From Elusimicrobiota bacterium (GTDB lineage Bacteria > Elusimicrobiota > Elusimicrobia > Elusimicrobiales > UBA9959), in assembly GCA_018829985.1 (NCBI GenBank), contig JAHJSU010000251.1:1-43247 (forward strand): a DNA stretch of 43,247 nucleotides, in the 5' to 3' direction. The notes beneath the pieces were generated by a model. It had not been told where the DNA came from, made no database searches, and worked only from the letters and a program-made list of their open reading frames with translations. The position numbers and the translations under genes were made by a program. How positions within the stretch are numbered: the stretch's first letter is position 1; each line of letters opens with the position of its first letter. This document shows, one piece after another, positions 27,302 to 37,161 of this stretch.

Positions 27302-28437
27302 TGCTACGGTTTCTGGTCTCCGTCCTTCTCTCACTTTCCTTCCCCGCCTCGGCCGCGGATTCCGGCGACGGGAACGGCGCCGTCATAAGAGTGGCAATCG
27401 CCAGGAATACGCCGCGGTTCACGCTCAAGACCTCGAACAGGGTGTACGCGATCGAAATCAGAACCGGGCAGAAATACATGCTGCTTGAAAACTCCTCTTA
27501 CGAGATACGGTATATCGATCCTTCCCGGCTGGCGCTGGCGGGGACTACGCTTGAGTCCCCGGTAAAGCTCCTTTCCTCCGACGGCGGCGAGAAAGTGAAG
27601 CTTAACGGCCGCTTCTATAAAGGCGACATTTTCATTAAGACCGCGCCGGTCGAAAAGCTGGAGGTCATAGAACAGCTTTCCATTGAGGATTATCTTTGCG
27701 GAGTGCTGGGGGTGGAGATGAGCCCGGACTGGCCTCTTGAAGCGCTTAAGGCGCAGGCGGTGGCCTCGCGCACCTACGCCCTTAAGAACATAAATCCGAA
27801 AAAGGATTATGACCTCACGGACGGCGCGGAGATGCAGGTTTATAGCGGCGCCGCCGCCGTAAATTCAAGGATTATCAAAGCCGTAAATTCCACCAGGGGC
27901 GAAGTGCTCACCTATAAAAGGAAACTGATAACCGCTTTTTTTCACGCCTGCTGCGGCGGGCACACGACAAGCGCCGGCGCCGCGTGGAGCGGAGCCAGCA
28001 TTAAACCCCTGGCCGGCGTTAGGGACCCTTTTTGCTCGAATTCACGGCATTTCCGCTGGGATTTCTATATCACGGCCAGAGACCTGCTGGCTTTTATACA
28101 GAAACGCGGCTCCACGGCGCTGAAGATAAAAGGCGTGCGGATATATAAAAAGGACCGCTCCGGCCGCGCGCGGACTTTGCGGTTCACGACAGATGCCGGC
28201 TCCGTTACCGTTCCGGCTTCCGACCTGCGCAAACGCTTCGGCGCCTCCGACATAAGGAGCACGTTCATTACCCGCGTAACTCGGGCCGGCGGCGGCTATA
28301 AATTCAAAGGCAAAGGCTGGGGGCACGGCGTGGGCATGTGCCAGGACGGCGCCAGACAAATGGCGCTGAACGGCAAAAACTATAAAAGGATACTCAAACA
28401 CTATTATCCGGGCGCCGCAATAGACGATGTAAAATAA
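27301..28437 (+). CDS. SpoIID/LytB domain protein
   Basis: IEDYLCGVLGVEMSPDWPLEALKAQAVASRTYAL; GWGHGVGMCQDGARQMALNGKNYKRILKHYYPG. Confidence 0.92.
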   Translation: MLRFLVSVLLSLSFPASAADSGDGNGAVIRVAIARNTPRFTLKTSNRVYAIEIRTGQKYMLLENSSYEIRYIDPSRLALAGTTLESPVKLLSSDGGEKVKLNGRFYKGDIFIKTAPVEKLEVIEQLSIEDYLCGVLGVEMSPDWPLEALKAQAVASRTYALKNINPKKDYDLTDGAEMQVYSGAAAVNSRIIKAVNSTRGEVLTYKRKLITAFFHACCGGHTTSAGAAWSGASIKPLAGVRDPFCSNSRHFRWDFYITARDLLAFIQKRGSTALKIKGVRIYKKDRSGRARTLRFTTDAGSVTVPASDLRKRFGASDIRSTFITRVTRAGGGYKFKGKGWGHGVGMCQDGARQMALNGKNYKRILKHYYPGAAIDDVK

Positions 28438-28440
28438 AAA

Positions 28441-28678
28441 ACAGCTGCTCAGCTATTAAACCATAGAACGCTGATAACGCTGATTTTTAGTAATTACTCA
28501 GCCACTAAGACACCAAGGCACAAAGAAAGTTTATGGATCAAACGGTTTATTGTCTGATTCCCTTCGTGTCTTTGTGACTTTGTGGCTGAGTAGTAACGAT
28601 TTTTATGATTAAACATGATCTGCGTCCATCACATTCATCTGCGTCATCTGCGTTCTGGTATTGCTGTTGAGTAGTTAC
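28441..28678. mobile_element. Outer MITE-like element E5b, core type 'GAACGCTGATAACGCTGAT / ATCTGCGTCATCTGCGTTC', split by E5
   Basis: Degenerate left end ACAGCTGCTCAG, right end TTGAGTAGTTAC; flanks AATAAAAA / AGTAAAAA match 7/8. Confidence 0.75.
28490..28597. mobile_element. MITE-like element E5 (108 bp), CACAAAG core, nested in E5b
   Basis: Ends GTAATTACTCAGCCAC...GTGGCTGAGTAGTAAC; perfect 8-bp direct repeat GATTTTTA (28482-28489, 28598-28605). Confidence 0.93.
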
Positions 28679-28692
28679 AGTAAAAACAAGAA

Positions 28693-29745
28693 ATGCCTAA
28701 TCGGAACTTATCGGAATTCTCAAAACTCGATATCGAACCGCTTATAGCCGCAAAACCGGCCGAGCCGCGAGACTCCTCGCGGCTTCTGGTCGTGGACCGG
28801 AAAAGCGGGACAATAACGCATAAAGCCTTCAGAGACCTGCCGGACCTCCTGGCGCCTTCCGACATCCTGGTTCTTAACCGAAGCAGGGTCTGGAAAGCCG
28901 GGCTCCCGGCCGCGCGGCCGGCCGGCGGGAAAACGGAACTGCTGCTTATGAAGCCCGCTGATCCGGGGCTGAAGGCCTGGAAAGCCCTGGCCCGCAAGAT
29001 CCGGCCGGGACAAAAACTTGTCTGCCGGGGAGGCGCCGAGGCCCAATGCCTGCGCCGGGAGCCGGACGGCAGTTTTCTTTTTGAATTTTCGGCGGCGCTC
29101 GACTCCGCCTACCTTGAAAAAAACGCCGAGGTCCCGCTTCCGGGATATATTTTGAAGGCCAGAAAAAAAGCCGGCTTCAAACCGGCTTCGGGCGAGGATG
29201 AGCGGCGCTATCAGACGGTGTTCGCGAGCGAGCCGGGTTCCATAGCGGCGCCCACCGCGGGTTTTCATTTCACCCCCGGTTTGATGGAAAGGCTGAAAGC
29301 CAGGGGCGTCAAGGCGGTTTATGTGACCCTTCATATAGGCTGGGGCACATTCAAACCCGTCAGAAGCGGCGATCCCGAACGCCATGTAATGCTGGGCGAG
29401 GATTGCTCCCTCTCCGGGGAAACGGCGGACGCAATTAACGCGGCAAAAAGAAGCGGTTCAAGGATAGTCGCCGTCGGCACTTCCTCTATGCGCGCGCTTG
29501 AGACCTTTGCCGGCGAAAACGGCCTGCTCGTTCCCGGCGCCGCGCTTGCGGAGCTTTTCATCCGCCCCGGACACCGGTTCAGGGCGGCGGACGCTTTCTG
29601 CACCAATCTGCACGTGCCCTCTTCCGCCCCCCTTTACATGACGGCCGCTTTCGCCGGCAGGGAACTGCTTTTCAGCGCCTACAGCCGCGCCGTGGAGAAT
29701 AAATACCGGTTTTACTCGTATGGCGACGCGATGCTGATTCTGTAG
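28693..29745 (+). CDS. queA: S-adenosylmethionine:tRNA ribosyltransferase-isomerase QueA
   Basis: AAPTAGFHFTPGLMERLKARGVKAVYVTLHIGWGTFKPV; VGTSSMRALE. Confidence 0.95.
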   Translation: MPNRNLSEFSKLDIEPLIAAKPAEPRDSSRLLVVDRKSGTITHKAFRDLPDLLAPSDILVLNRSRVWKAGLPAARPAGGKTELLLMKPADPGLKAWKALARKIRPGQKLVCRGGAEAQCLRREPDGSFLFEFSAALDSAYLEKNAEVPLPGYILKARKKAGFKPASGEDERRYQTVFASEPGSIAAPTAGFHFTPGLMERLKARGVKAVYVTLHIGWGTFKPVRSGDPERHVMLGEDCSLSGETADAINAAKRSGSRIVAVGTSSMRALETFAGENGLLVPGAALAELFIRPGHRFRAADAFCTNLHVPSSAPLYMTAAFAGRELLFSAYSRAVENKYRFYSYGDAMLIL

Positions 29746-29768
29746 AGGATATTATTGCTGGTATGCCG

Positions 29769-31022
<1,254 letters not shown>

Positions 31023-31128
31023 CCCGATACCATAGGAATTTCCTTTTTTGGTTGTTGCAGCGGCGGGATTACTATCCCGCAATCGGGGTTAAGGCATTTG
31101 CCGTAAAAAATTTGTTAGAATATTAAAC

Positions 31129-31236
31129 GTAACTATTCAGCCACTAAGACACCAAGGCACAAAGAAAGTTTATGGATCAAACGGTTTGTTGTCTGATTTC
31201 CTTCGTGTCTTTGTGACTTTGTGGCTGAGTAGTTAC
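31129..31236. mobile_element. MITE-like element E6 (108 bp), CACAAAG core
   Basis: Ends GTAACTATTCAGCCAC...GTGGCTGAGTAGTTAC; perfect 8-bp direct repeat TATTAAAC (31121-31128, 31237-31244). Confidence 0.93.
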
Positions 31237-31293
31237 TATTAAACAGTAAAATCCGGCAAGAGGTGATTTTGCCGGTTACATAAAGGAGCCGCG

Positions 31294-31566
31294 ATGAATC
31301 AGAACGCTTTAATGCAGTTCGTGCCGTTAATTATAATAATGTTCATATTTTATTTCCTGCTGATAAGGCCGCAGCAGAAACAGATGAAAGAAAGGAACGC
31401 CATGCTTGCGAACCTTAAAACCGGCGACAAGGTGCTTACCAACGGCGGGATTATCGGGCTGATCATCGGCATCAGGGAAGACGAACTGGAAGTGGAAATC
31501 GCCAAAAGCGTCAAAGTCACCATGGTAAGGTCCTCGGTGGCCGGCCTTGCAAATCAGAAAAAATAG
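31294..31566 (+). CDS. yajC: Preprotein translocase subunit YajC
   Basis: FVPLIIIMFIFYFLLIRPQQKQMKERNAMLANLKTGDKVLTNGGIIG; SD-like AAAGGAG upstream. Confidence 0.95.
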   Translation: MNQNALMQFVPLIIIMFIFYFLLIRPQQKQMKERNAMLANLKTGDKVLTNGGIIGLIIGIREDELEVEIAKSVKVTMVRSSVAGLANQKK

Positions 31567-31596
31567 TCACCGGCGGAGCCGCCTCTAAGGAGATTT

Positions 31597-33030
31597 ATGA
31601 ACACCTTGCACTGGAAATTAGGCCTTGCGCTGGGCCTCCTGATACTTTCGGTCTGGCTCCTGTACCCTACCGTGGAATGGTACACAAAGCCGGCGGATGA
31701 AAGGAGCAAGCTTGAAGCCATCAAAATGCGCCCCAAGAAACTGCTCAATCTGGGCCTGGATCTGCGGGGCGGCACCCACATGCTGCTGGAACTGGACGTC
31801 GAGAAACTTGATAAGAAAACGGATTTAGCCGACGCCCTTGCCCGCGCCATCGAGATCATCCGCAACAGAATAGACCAGTACGGCGTGGGGGAAACCCCCA
31901 TCTCCAGGCAGGGCGAACGCTGGATCTCCGTGGACCTGCCCGGCATCTCCAACACCGAAGAAGCTGAAGATCTTATAGGCAGGACCGCGCTGCTTGAATT
32001 CAGGCTGGTGAATACCAGTCCCGAAGCGGAGAATGCCCTGACCAGGGTCGCCGAACTTAACGAATCCCCTTTCGCCAAAGACGGCGCGCTTAACCCGGAA
32101 ATAGCCAAACTGATGCCGAAAGGCGCCCGGCTGTTCAGGGCCTCCAGCGACGAAGACGGCGCCCGGACGAAATATTATGTTCTGGAATCTACCGTCTCCA
32201 TCACCGGCGCCTATCTTGAAAACGCCAGGGTTCAGACCGACAATCAGTTCGGCACTCCCAATATCGCGTTCACCTTTAATAAGGAGGGCGGCAAGATTTT
32301 TGAGAGTTTTACCGGAAATAATGTCGGCAAATACCTCGCCATCGTGCTTGACGATGTGGTGCATTCCGCCCCGGTCATAAAATCCAGAATAGGCGGCGGC
32401 TCCGGGGTCATAGAAGGCTCTTTCACCATAGAGGAAGCCAGAAACCTTGCGATCGTGCTGCGCGCGGGCGCCCTGCCGGCCCCGGTGAGGATAATAGAAA
32501 AAAGAGTCGTCGGCCCCGATTTGGGAGAAGACTCCATCAAAAAAGGCCTGACCGCTTCCGTGGTCGGCTTTCTGGCGGTCGTCCTGTTCATGATGGTCTA
32601 TTACAAGGCCGGCGGCCTTGTCGCAAATATCGCCCTCGGCATGAACTTCGTGCTGCTGATAGCGGCAATGAGCTATTTCTCGGCCACGCTTACGCTGCCC
32701 GGCATAGCCGGCATGATCCTAAGCCTGGCGATGGCCATAGACGCGAACGTTCTTATCCTTGAGAGAATGCGCGAGGAACTGGCGTTGTCGAAGCCTATTC
32801 AGCTGATCATCCCTACCGCCTACGACAAAGCCTGGAGCGCGATCCTGGATTCCAACGTCACCACCTGGATAGCGGCCATTTTCCTGTTCCAGTTCGGTTC
32901 GGGTCCCGTCAAGGGCTTCGCCGTCACGCTTACCATCGGCCTGTTGTGCGGTATGTTCACTTCGGTATTTATCACCAGGGCCATTTATGAATTCTGGCTT
33001 ACTTCCAACCCCAAGGAGCTTAGCGTATGA
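31597..33030 (+). CDS. secD: Protein translocase subunit SecD
   Basis: LGLDLRGGTHMLLELD; IVLDDVVHSAPVI; AGMILSLAMAIDANVLILERMREEL. Confidence 0.96.
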   Translation: MNTLHWKLGLALGLLILSVWLLYPTVEWYTKPADERSKLEAIKMRPKKLLNLGLDLRGGTHMLLELDVEKLDKKTDLADALARAIEIIRNRIDQYGVGETPISRQGERWISVDLPGISNTEEAEDLIGRTALLEFRLVNTSPEAENALTRVAELNESPFAKDGALNPEIAKLMPKGARLFRASSDEDGARTKYYVLESTVSITGAYLENARVQTDNQFGTPNIAFTFNKEGGKIFESFTGNNVGKYLAIVLDDVVHSAPVIKSRIGGGSGVIEGSFTIEEARNLAIVLRAGALPAPVRIIEKRVVGPDLGEDSIKKGLTASVVGFLAVVLFMMVYYKAGGLVANIALGMNFVLLIAAMSYFSATLTLPGIAGMILSLAMAIDANVLILERMREELALSKPIQLIIPTAYDKAWSAILDSNVTTWIAAIFLFQFGSGPVKGFAVTLTIGLLCGMFTSVFITRAIYEFWLTSNPKELSV

Positions 33031-33917
33031 TGATCCTCATCGGAAAGACAAATATCAATTTCATAGCTAAGCGGCACATATTTTTTGCCGTTTCAGGCCT
33101 CGCCCTGGCCGTGGGCATCGTTTCCGTGGCGGTCAAAGGCGCGAACCTGGGCCTTGATTTCACCGGCGGAACGCTTCTTCAGGTGAAGTTTGACAAGCCG
33201 ATAACCATTTCGGAGGTCAGGCGGGCCGTAAAAGCCGCCGGCATAGAAGCCGGCATTCAGACCTTTATCGGCCGGAACGCCTTCGCCTTAAAAGTCAAAG
33301 GCAGGCAGGAAAACGTTAATGAGATAGCCGATAAGCTCCTTCAGAGCCTTAAGTCCAATATCCAGGGCAATACTTTTTCGGAAGAAAGAAGGGATTATGT
33401 CGGGCCGGTGGTCGGCAGGGACCTTAGCAAGAAAGCCCTGTTCGCCATAATACTTTCCCTGTTCGGCATCATCATTTACGTGGCGTTCAGGTTCTCGAAC
33501 CCCGTCTGGGGCGCGGCGGGCGTTATCGCGCTGCTGCATGACGTGTTTGTGACCTTCGGCGCCATGTCCATAACCAACCGGGAAGTGGACCTGGTGGTCG
33601 TGGCGGCGCTTTTGACCATAGCCGGCTATTCCATCAACGACACGATAGTTATCTTCGACCGGATGCGCGAGAATATAAGAAAGTTTCCCAAAATGCTGCT
33701 CGGCGAGCTGATCAACGTCAGCGTCAACGAAACGCTCTCAAGGACCCTTATCACGAACATGTCGGTTCTGGGCATAGTGCTGATACTTTTCATATTCGGC
33801 GGCGACGTCATAAACAACTTCGCGTTCGCCATGCTGGTGGGCAGTATTGCCGGCACTTATTCCACCATAGCCATCTCCACCCCGCTGGTCTATCAGTGGG
33901 AGCGCCGGAGGAAGTAA
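33027..33917 (+). CDS. secF: Protein translocase subunit SecF
   Basis: NLGLDFTGGTLLQVKF; TIAGYSINDTIVIFDRMREN; overlaps the secD stop. Confidence 0.96.
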   Translation: MMILIGKTNINFIAKRHIFFAVSGLALAVGIVSVAVKGANLGLDFTGGTLLQVKFDKPITISEVRRAVKAAGIEAGIQTFIGRNAFALKVKGRQENVNEIADKLLQSLKSNIQGNTFSEERRDYVGPVVGRDLSKKALFAIILSLFGIIIYVAFRFSNPVWGAAGVIALLHDVFVTFGAMSITNREVDLVVVAALLTIAGYSINDTIVIFDRMRENIRKFPKMLLGELINVSVNETLSRTLITNMSVLGIVLILFIFGGDVINNFAFAMLVGSIAGTYSTIAISTPLVYQWERRRK

Positions 33918-34018
33918 GCAGCCCGCTGGACAGCTAGACAGCGTGACAGCTGGACAGCTTTTTAAAGGAATTATAGACCTTATAGCTGCCCAGCCGTCTA
34001 GCTGCCTAGCCGTCTAGC
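33918..34018. repeat. GCTAG-family palindrome without GTAACTACTCAG ends
   Basis: GCTGGACAGCTAGACAGCGTGACAGCTGGACAGC opposite GCTGCCCAGCCGTCTAGCTGCCTAGCCGTCTAGC. Confidence 0.8.
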
Positions 34019-34039
34019 TTACCCACATATGGAGCGACA

Positions 34040-34750
34040 GTGCGCAAGATAAAAAAGTTCAAGATTCCCATCTACAGCTACGACATCTTGCGCAAGGCCA
34101 AAAAGCGTAAAATAGATCTGTTCGCTTTAGGGCTGTCCGCGCAGGAAAGCGCCAAAGAATATATAGCCTCGATTGCCGCCGCCATAGAGCCCGCCGTTGT
34201 TTTTGATTTCCTGGGACCGGAAGACCCGCTTGCCAAAGGTCCGGGGCCTCTTGAAGGCGGGGCGCTCACCCTGGGCGTCATCACTTTAGGCGCCGCTTTC
34301 GCGGACAAGCTAGGGGGCATTAAGGAACCCGGCCTTTTCAGGCTGGCGGAAACGGCCGCGCTGGTATTCGGCGACACGGGCCTTAAAGTCATAACCGAAC
34401 TTATAGCGCAGGAAACCGGAATGGAAGGCTTTGAACCCGGCGGCGCCGAGTACCTGTACGCCTGCCCGGAGCCTGAAGCGGAAAACCGGCCGGCGGCCTG
34501 CCCGCCTCCGCCAAACAGTCCGGCGGATCCGCCTCCGGCGGAAAGCGACCAACCGGCGCCGGTTTGCACACCCGGCAGACGGGCCGGCACGAACCCCGGG
34601 ATCATAGCGTCGGCATTAGCAAGGCTCCAGGCCGATAAAATAGGGGTCAGATTTGAGAACGGAGCGCTCAGCCCGAAATATTCCTTCCTTTTCGCCATCC
34701 CCTGGCTGTCCAGGAAAAAGAAGAAAATATCCGCCGCTCCCCGGAATTGA
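34040..34750 (+). CDS. Hypothetical protein with repeat-derived Pro-rich segment
   Basis: GTG-start ORF; segment ACPPPPNSPADPPPAESD encoded by a palindrome. Confidence 0.55.
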   Translation: MRKIKKFKIPIYSYDILRKAKKRKIDLFALGLSAQESAKEYIASIAAAIEPAVVFDFLGPEDPLAKGPGPLEGGALTLGVITLGAAFADKLGGIKEPGLFRLAETAALVFGDTGLKVITELIAQETGMEGFEPGGAEYLYACPEPEAENRPAACPPPPNSPADPPPAESDQPAPVCTPGRRAGTNPGIIASALARLQADKIGVRFENGALSPKYSFLFAIPWLSRKKKKISAAPRN

Positions 34751-34865
34751 AAGGCTAAAGGATAAAGGCTGAAGGATGAAGGAAAAGATACAACGGTTTT
34801 TTCGCCCCTTAGCCTTTATCCCTAATCCTTTATCCTTCCCGAAAAATTCAATTGAATTTTTCGGG
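34751..34865. repeat. AGGATAAAGG-family palindrome plus mini-hairpin CCCGAAAAATTCAATTGAATTTTTCGGG
   Basis: AAGGCTAAAGGATAAAGGCTGAAGG opposite CCTTAGCCTTTATCCCTAATCCTTTATCCTT. Confidence 0.85.
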
Positions 34866-35534
34866 TTTATCCACCGCCTGGCGGCTCTGGCCGTGTGTCT
34901 TTACCTGAGGCTGGTGGGGTTTACTACTTCCATTAAGTTCCACGGCGCGTCCGTTCCTCCGCCTCAGGCTGACGCTGAAGCCGCGGAGGCCGCGCCCTCG
35001 GGAGTTGGGCAGGTCATATACGTCATCTGGCACTGCCAGCAGGCCTTCCTGATTTACGCCCATCGCGGCCGGGGCATAACCGCGCTGGCAAGCAGAAGCA
35101 GGGACGGGGAATATGCGGCGGAGCTGCTGAAGCGTTTCAATTATGTCCTGGTGCGCGGCTCCACCAGTTCCGGCGGCCTGCGGTCCCTGATCCAGCTTAT
35201 CCAATGCGCCCGGGACGGCCGCACGCTGGCCATCACGCCGGACGGCCCGAAGGGCCCGGCCCGCAAAGTGCAGAAAGGCGCGGTTTACCTGGCCCGGAAA
35301 ACGGGCCTGCCTGTAATAGCCATAGCCGGCGCTCTGACTAATAAGATTTCGGCCCGCTCCTGGGACCGGTTCCAGATACCCCTCCCGTTCGGCAAAGCCG
35401 TTATCGCCTATTCGGCGCCGTTTTACGTCGCGCAAGCGTCCAGCCTTGAAGAAAAGGCGGCGGAGCTTGAAAAGATCCTGAATGAAACCGAACTTAAGGC
35501 CGAAGAACTGCTTAAGGCCGGGAACAACAGTTGA
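34776..35534 (+). CDS. Lysophospholipid acyltransferase-like protein (DUF374)
   Basis: IYVIWHCQQAFLIYAHRGRGITALASRSRDGEYAAELLKRFNYVLVRGSTSSGGLRSL; TPDGPKGPARKVQKGAVYLARKTGLPVIAI; first ATG lies in a repeat, start uncertain. Confidence 0.88.
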   Translation: MKEKIQRFFRPLAFIPNPLSFPKNSIEFFGFIHRLAALAVCLYLRLVGFTTSIKFHGASVPPPQADAEAAEAAPSGVGQVIYVIWHCQQAFLIYAHRGRGITALASRSRDGEYAAELLKRFNYVLVRGSTSSGGLRSLIQLIQCARDGRTLAITPDGPKGPARKVQKGAVYLARKTGLPVIAIAGALTNKISARSWDRFQIPLPFGKAVIAYSAPFYVAQASSLEEKAAELEKILNETELKAEELLKAGNNS

Positions 35535-35733
35535 TAAGTGGGGAACGGCAGGAGATAAAGTTGTTAGAGTAAATACTCTCTTACTTAGTTACTACTCAGC
35601 CACAAAGTCACAAAGACACGAAGGAAATCAGACAACAAACCGTTTGATCCATAAACTTTCTTTGTGCCTTGGTGTCTTAGTGGCTAGTTACCTTACTTAT
35701 CAACTTGTCAACCAGTCAAATTATCAACTCCTG
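35531..35733. repeat. TTGATAAGTGG/CAACTTGTCAACCAGTC-family palindrome interrupted by E7
   Basis: Same words as 15331-15402; E7 with perfect 8-bp flanking repeat lies within it. Confidence 0.7.
35588..35691. mobile_element. MITE-like element E7 (104 bp), CACAAAG core, 4-bp deletion in right terminus
   Basis: Ends GTTACTACTCAGCCAC...GTGGCTAGTTAC; perfect 8-bp direct repeat CTTACTTA (35580-35587, 35692-35699). Confidence 0.92.
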
Positions 35734-35740
35734 CGCTACT

Positions 35741-37123
35741 ATGGGAACGATCCTCTTTTTTTTCTACAACCTCCTTACCCCATTCATAGCATTGCTATAT
35801 CTCGTCTTTTTTATTTTTTCGCCGCGCCGGAGATTGTTGAGAAGTTTTCTTTCCGAACTGGGCGAAAGATTCGGGGTTTCCGGGGCGGCTCTGCCGGAGA
35901 AGCCGATCTGGCTTCACGCGGCGTCCGTGGGCGAAGCTAAAGCCGTTAAAAACCTGGCGGCAATCCTTAAGGAGAAATTCCCGGCGGCCGCCGTTATGAT
36001 AACCACCTCCACCTGGGCCGGACGGACGGAGGCGCTGAAACTCACCCCTCACGCGAGACTCTTGCCGCTTGATTTTTATCCGTTCATGAAAAAGTTCATA
36101 ACCAGGGCCAGGCCCGGGATACTGCTGATAGCCGAAACGGAGATCTGGCCCAATATGCTCGTCTGCGCGGCCGCGGCCGGGGTTAAAATCTGCATAATAA
36201 ACGGGCGCATGTCGCAAAAAACGCTCATCCTTTACCGGATCTTCTTTCCGCTGACGGCCAAAATCTTCTCGGGCGTGGAAAAGATACTCGCGGCTAGCGT
36301 CCCGGACGCCGCCAACTACGCCAAACTCCTGAAAGACGACTCAAAAGTCGCCGTCACCGGGAACATGAAATATGACGCACTGGATACCGGGCCGGATAAA
36401 CTTGAAGGGATAAACGTCTTTCTGAAAAAAATATCCTGGACGGGAAAAACCGTCTGGACCGCGGCCAGCACCCACCGGGGCGAAGAAGAAGCGATATTGG
36501 ACTCCTACCTGGCTCTCAAAAAAACCAGCCCCGGTTTAAAACTGGTCATTGTCCCCCGCCACCCGGAGCGGGCCGGGGAGACACGGGCGCTGCTGGCCCT
36601 TAAAAACATCCCCTTTATCGTCTGGAGCGATAGAGCTAGAGGGATGTTTCCATACTCCTCCCCCTTTATGGGGAAGGGCGAGGGTGGGGGCAGTCCCGAC
36701 TGCCTGCTGGTAGATGAAATTGGCTGGCTTATAAATTTCTATTCTCTTTCCGCCGCCGCGTTTGTGGGCGGGACGCTGGTGAACGTGGGCGGCCATAACC
36801 TGCTTGAACCGGCTTCTTTTTCAAAGCCGGTCCTGTTCGGACCTTATGTGCAGAACACCAGGGAAGCCGCTGAAATGCTTTTAAAAACGCGCGGCGGATT
36901 CATGGTTGAGGACGGAGAGGAATTGCGCGCGAGGCTCGCCGTCCTGCTGAAAGACCCCAAGCTCTTAAAAACCGCCGGCGGCAACGCCAAAAAAGCCCTT
37001 GAAAACCTCCAGGGCGCCACAGCCAAAACGATCGCGATAATAGAAAAATATGTAGCTGCTCAGCAGCAAGAAAACCACGGAGACACAGAGAACACAGAGA
37101 AACACGGAGGAAAAACTCCGTGA
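35741..37123 (+). CDS. kdtA: 3-deoxy-D-manno-octulosonic acid transferase
   Basis: WLHAASVGEAKAVKNL; LLIAETEIWPNML; INGRMSQKT; AASTHRGEEEAIL; FVGGTLVNVGGHNLLEPASFSKPVLFGPYVQN; ATG 35741 preferred over TTG 35705. Confidence 0.93.
   Translation: MGTILFFFYNLLTPFIALLYLVFFIFSPRRRLLRSFLSELGERFGVSGAALPEKPIWLHAASVGEAKAVKNLAAILKEKFPAAAVMITTSTWAGRTEALKLTPHARLLPLDFYPFMKKFITRARPGILLIAETEIWPNMLVCAAAAGVKICIINGRMSQKTLILYRIFFPLTAKIFSGVEKILAASVPDAANYAKLLKDDSKVAVTGNMKYDALDTGPDKLEGINVFLKKISWTGKTVWTAASTHRGEEEAILDSYLALKKTSPGLKLVIVPRHPERAGETRALLALKNIPFIVWSDRARGMFPYSSPFMGKGEGGGSPDCLLVDEIGWLINFYSLSAAAFVGGTLVNVGGHNLLEPASFSKPVLFGPYVQNTREAAEMLLKTRGGFMVEDGEELRARLAVLLKDPKLLKTAGGNAKKALENLQGATAKTIAIIEKYVAAQQQENHGDTENTEKHGGKTP
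36626..36705. repeat. Repeat-like insertion in kdtA (CTCCTCCCCCTTTATGGGGAAGGGCGAGGGTGGGGGCAGTCCCGACTG)
   Basis: CCCC-TTTAT-GGGG and CAGTCCCGACTG self-complementary; encodes MFPYSSPFMGKGEGGGSPDC at a position where the family normally continues into the conserved D(E/T)xG region. Confidence 0.6.
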
Positions 37124-37161
37124 AACTCCGTGCTTTCTGTGCCTCTGTGGTGAGCAGTTAC
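37052..37161. mobile_element. MITE-like element E9 (110 bp), core type 'CCACGGAGACACAGAGAACACAGAG', overlapping the kdtA stop and the next start
   Basis: Ends GTAGCTGCTCAG...GTGAGCAGTTAC; flanking 8-mers AAAAATAT/AAGGAATT do not match convincingly. Confidence 0.65.

Noticed and set aside
34040-34400. Possible B12-dependent methionine synthase activation-like domain in ORF 34040-34750
   Set aside because: Only vague resemblance in a short segment; not enough to name a family.
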